A DNA stretch of 64,000 nucleotides, taken from Candidatus Kuenenia stuttgartensis. GTDB taxonomy: Bacteria > Planctomycetota > Planctomycetia > Isosphaerales > Isosphaeraceae. Positions 62,008-64,000 of this stretch are shown here, one piece after another. The DNA is taken from positions 23,456 to 87,455 of the forward strand of contig CAMBEP010000016.1 in NCBI GenBank assembly GCA_945865635.1. The letters are read 5' to 3'. The notes under the pieces are model-generated. The model did no database searches and was not told the DNA's origin. It saw only the letters and a list, made by a program, of their open reading frames with translations. Both the position numbers and the translations under genes were made by a program. Within the stretch, counting starts at the first letter, position 1; each line of letters begins with the position of its first letter.

Positions 62008-63837
62008 ATGAAACACGTTATCGCCTTAATGGCTATTGCCTCACTTACCAGTTTTCATTATGCCCTGGCCCACGAGGGTGGCCATGATTCAGCAACGAAC
62101 CACACTATGGACCGCAGTTGGACCATTTCAGATTCAGGCCATCAAGTGCAAGGCGTATTTGAATCTGCACGTGGTGGACAGGTTCGGATCAGAACAAATG
62201 GTGGGGCTTTGGTGACATTTGATTTGCAAAAACTGACCGTAACCGACCGCCACTGGGTGGAGCATCGACTCGAAGAAATTCGCCAGTTAAATCAGCAAAG
62301 ATTGCCCTTGAGACTGGTCTCACAAACCAAGTTGCTACAGGAAAAGGTAAATGATTCAAAGGCCAGAGAGGTTTTTGAACATTTCAAGCCGTTTGAAGAA
62401 TCGCTTGGCCTGCGCTGGGACGAGAACTTCTTTTATGTGGAATCCAATGGAATGCCGGATCATGAAATGATGGTCGGCATCACAGCCTGGCAGCAGCAGG
62501 TGCCAATTCCTCAGAATTACAAAGGCGACAATTCATGGAGAATTCCGCTTTTTCCAGTGCCTGCACGCGAGCCAATGTCGGCCAAGGAGAACTTCTTCAG
62601 GGGTGCAATTGCATTAGCAATCAATGGTGTCCCAATATTCAACCCCATTAAAAATGACGGGGTCACAGACACGAAAATCGCTGGAGAGCTCGATGAATTC
62701 GGCGGCCATTGCGGCCGAGGCGACGATTATCATTACCACCTGCCGCCAGTGCATCTGGAAAAGCAGGCGGGTTCTGGCAAACCGATCGGCTATGCACTTG
62801 ACGGATATCCCATATTTTCATTTAACGAGCCAGATGGTTCGGTCGTCAAAAAACTCGACTGGCTCAACGGCCACAAGGATGAAAATGGTAAATATCATTA
62901 TCATTCCACCAAAGGCTATCCATATCTCAACGGTGGATTCTTTGGCGAAGTGGTGGAGCGTGGTGGTCAGGTGGACCCTCAGCCTAGAGCCCAGAGCCCC
63001 AGGCCAGCACTGCCACCGATGAGAGATGCAAAAATCACTGGTTTTGATCGCAGCAAAGATGATAAACGATTTGGTGTGATTTACGACCTCAAAGGTGACA
63101 CGCGTGCAGTGAGATATACGTTTAACGACGACAAGACGGTCTCATTTCAATTTGATAATGGGACTGATGGCGTCAAAGTGGCCAAATATTCCCAGGATGG
63201 GCGGCGCAACCCGCCACCACCACCACCTCCAGATCGTAAAGATCAGCAGAAAAAAGCTGGCCAGCGTAAGGATCAACAGAAAAAGGGTGGTCAGCGAAAA
63301 GATCAGCAGAAAAAAGCCGGCCCACCGCGCGACGATAACACCAAGCCTGGGAATTATGTCAAAATTAATCCAAAACAGACAGGCAAGTTCCTCCTGAGCA
63401 GCTCGGCTGTTGAGGATGGTCAGCCGTTACCCAAGGAATTCAATGGCGACGGTGCAGGTGCAACCCTGCCTCTTTCCTGGGAAGGTGTGCCTGAGGGAAC
63501 AAAAAGCTTTGCCCTTGTCATGGACCACATCGCCAAAGGCGATGAAATGAAAGTCTATTGGGTTATTTGGGACATTCCAGCAAATGTTACAAGCCTGCCC
63601 AAAAATGTTGAGGGCGTTGGTAAGCTTGGAGCGACCTGGAAACCAGGCGAATCTTACATCACGCCCCATTCCGCTGGCGGTGGTGAAAAAGTCTACACAT
63701 TGACAGTCTATGCCTTGTCAGAGGTTCCCAAATTCGCAAACCCGCAGGTTGAAGTGACGCGTGACAAACTTCTAATGGCCATCAAAGATACAATCCTTGA
63801 CAGCGCCGCACTCAAGGTCACTTATACCAGACCATGA
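62008..63837 (+). CDS. Secreted SHD1-YHYH-PEBP multidomain protein
   Basis: The 609-residue protein has a signal peptide (HVIALMAIASLTSFHYALA). Domains in order: SHD1-like (residues about 36-84, RSWTISDSGHQVQGVFES, VTFDLQKLT); YHYH domain (about 150-320) with YHYH at 241-244 and again at 296-299, and GYALDGYPIFSF; a Pro/Gln/Lys-rich linker with three 10-residue repeats (KDQQKKAGQR type, about 410-440); and a PEBP/YbhB domain (about 450-608, LPLSWEGVPEGTKSFALVMDH, VYWVIWDIPANVTSLPKN, TLTVYALSE). GGAG lies 10 bases upstream. YHYH proteins are found in planctomycetes and may bind metal through the His clusters; function unknown. Confidence 0.88.
   Translation: MKHVIALMAIASLTSFHYALAHEGGHDSATNHTMDRSWTISDSGHQVQGVFESARGGQVRIRTNGGALVTFDLQKLTVTDRHWVEHRLEEIRQLNQQRLPLRLVSQTKLLQEKVNDSKAREVFEHFKPFEESLGLRWDENFFYVESNGMPDHEMMVGITAWQQQVPIPQNYKGDNSWRIPLFPVPAREPMSAKENFFRGAIALAINGVPIFNPIKNDGVTDTKIAGELDEFGGHCGRGDDYHYHLPPVHLEKQAGSGKPIGYALDGYPIFSFNEPDGSVVKKLDWLNGHKDENGKYHYHSTKGYPYLNGGFFGEVVERGGQVDPQPRAQSPRPALPPMRDAKITGFDRSKDDKRFGVIYDLKGDTRAVRYTFNDDKTVSFQFDNGTDGVKVAKYSQDGRRNPPPPPPPDRKDQQKKAGQRKDQQKKGGQRKDQQKKAGPPRDDNTKPGNYVKINPKQTGKFLLSSSAVEDGQPLPKEFNGDGAGATLPLSWEGVPEGTKSFALVMDHIAKGDEMKVYWVIWDIPANVTSLPKNVEGVGKLGATWKPGESYITPHSAGGGEKVYTLTVYALSEVPKFANPQVEVTRDKLLMAIKDTILDSAALKVTYTRP
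63236..63325 (+). repeat. Three 30-bp coding tandem repeats
   Basis: Three imperfect 30-base units encode KDQQKK-type decapeptides in the linker before the PEBP domain. The copies differ mainly at third codon positions, consistent with selection on the protein. Confidence 0.75.
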
Positions 63838-63865
63838 GATTTAAAATTTAAAAAAACGCCAAGCC

Positions 63866-63893
63866 CCCTGATCGCGCGAGCCCGGTCAGGGGA
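63866..63893. terminator. Hairpin downstream of the YHYH gene
   Basis: CCCCTGA (63866-63872) and TCAGGGG (63887-63893) pair over a 14-base loop. A run of A precedes it on the plus strand, so on the minus strand it is followed by seven T after a short gap. A second perfect hairpin GCCCGATG/CATCGGGC lies at 63927-63946. Confidence 0.35.
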
Positions 63894-64000
63894 CCTTGCC
63901 AACACTTGAAAACACGAATCATGTCTGCCCGATGCCCTCATCGGGCGCGCACGACCAAATAAACCCCGCCAATTCTAAATAAATAATTAACCGCCAAGCC

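Noticed and set aside
63236..63325. 30-bp repeats as a CRISPR array
   Set aside because: They are contiguous, without spacers, and in frame within a protein linker.

Overview
The window is planctomycete chromosome. Four genes pair a CxxCH (cytochrome-like) N-terminus with DUF1549/DUF1553, and four Tat-exported DUF1501 proteins accompany them. Other planctomycete markers are a TIGR03067 protein, SHD1 and YHYH domains, and two exported proteins with the N-terminal LE-x-R-x-(V)-(L/P)-A type motif common in Gemmata/Isosphaera-like bacteria. Base composition is moderate and even, and I saw no insertion sequence, prophage, CRISPR array or rRNA.

Layout. 1-6.3 kb: a partial secreted S9 (DPP-IV-type) peptidase with an inserted VHL-beta-like domain, a Pro-aminopeptidase, a divergent metal P-type ATPase with a TPC motif behind a palindromic site, and a DUF4239 membrane protein. 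6.5-12.7 kb: a DUF1549/DUF1553 gene followed by two DUF1501 genes. 13-18.4 kb: a degenerate sigma54-activator-like regulator, 2-dehydro-3-deoxygalactonokinase, an S24-type regulator without its catalytic residues, and ribosomal protein S1. 18.4-26.3 kb: two large exported proteins, a small YafY-type HTH protein, an ABC-2 exporter pair and a membrane hydrolase. 26.3-32.6 kb: a decayed O6-alkylguanine-DNA methyltransferase, a large secreted glycosidase-like protein, YchF, TIGR03067 and Dabb proteins, and a Nudix hydrolase.

32.7-39.6 kb is a SUF iron-sulfur cluster operon on the minus strand: sufR, sufC, sufB, sufD, a two-domain rhodanese, sufE and a Rieske/MIP18 (SufT-like) fusion. No SufS cysteine desulfurase is present; the rhodanese stands between sufD and sufE. 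Hairpins lie in most of its intergenic gaps, and a 10-bp perfect inverted repeat lies upstream of sufR.

39.8-46 kb: a second DUF1549/DUF1553-DUF1501 pair and a Ser/Thr kinase. 46.5-50.7 kb: a plus-strand group of a bisphosphate nucleotidase, GalE, a glycosyltransferase and a TPR lipoprotein. 51-53.5 kb: a solitary BIG2-type DUF1549/DUF1553 protein. At 54.0-54.4 kb a tRNA-Lys(UUU) is split in its anticodon by a 326-nt ORF-less group I intron with recognisable P, Q, R and S elements. A 46-residue very basic protein gene follows. 54.9-60.7 kb: a third cluster (DUF1549/LamG/DUF1553, sialate-esterase-like SGNH protein, DUF1501) ending at a clear terminator. 61.2-63.8 kb: two secreted proteins with Lys-rich segments, the second combining SHD1, YHYH and PEBP domains.

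Main candidates for new biology: the intron-split tRNA-Lys, the SUF operon with a rhodanese in the usual desulfurase position and a Rieske-MIP18 fusion, the VHL-beta-bearing peptidase, and the two regulators that have lost catalytic residues.
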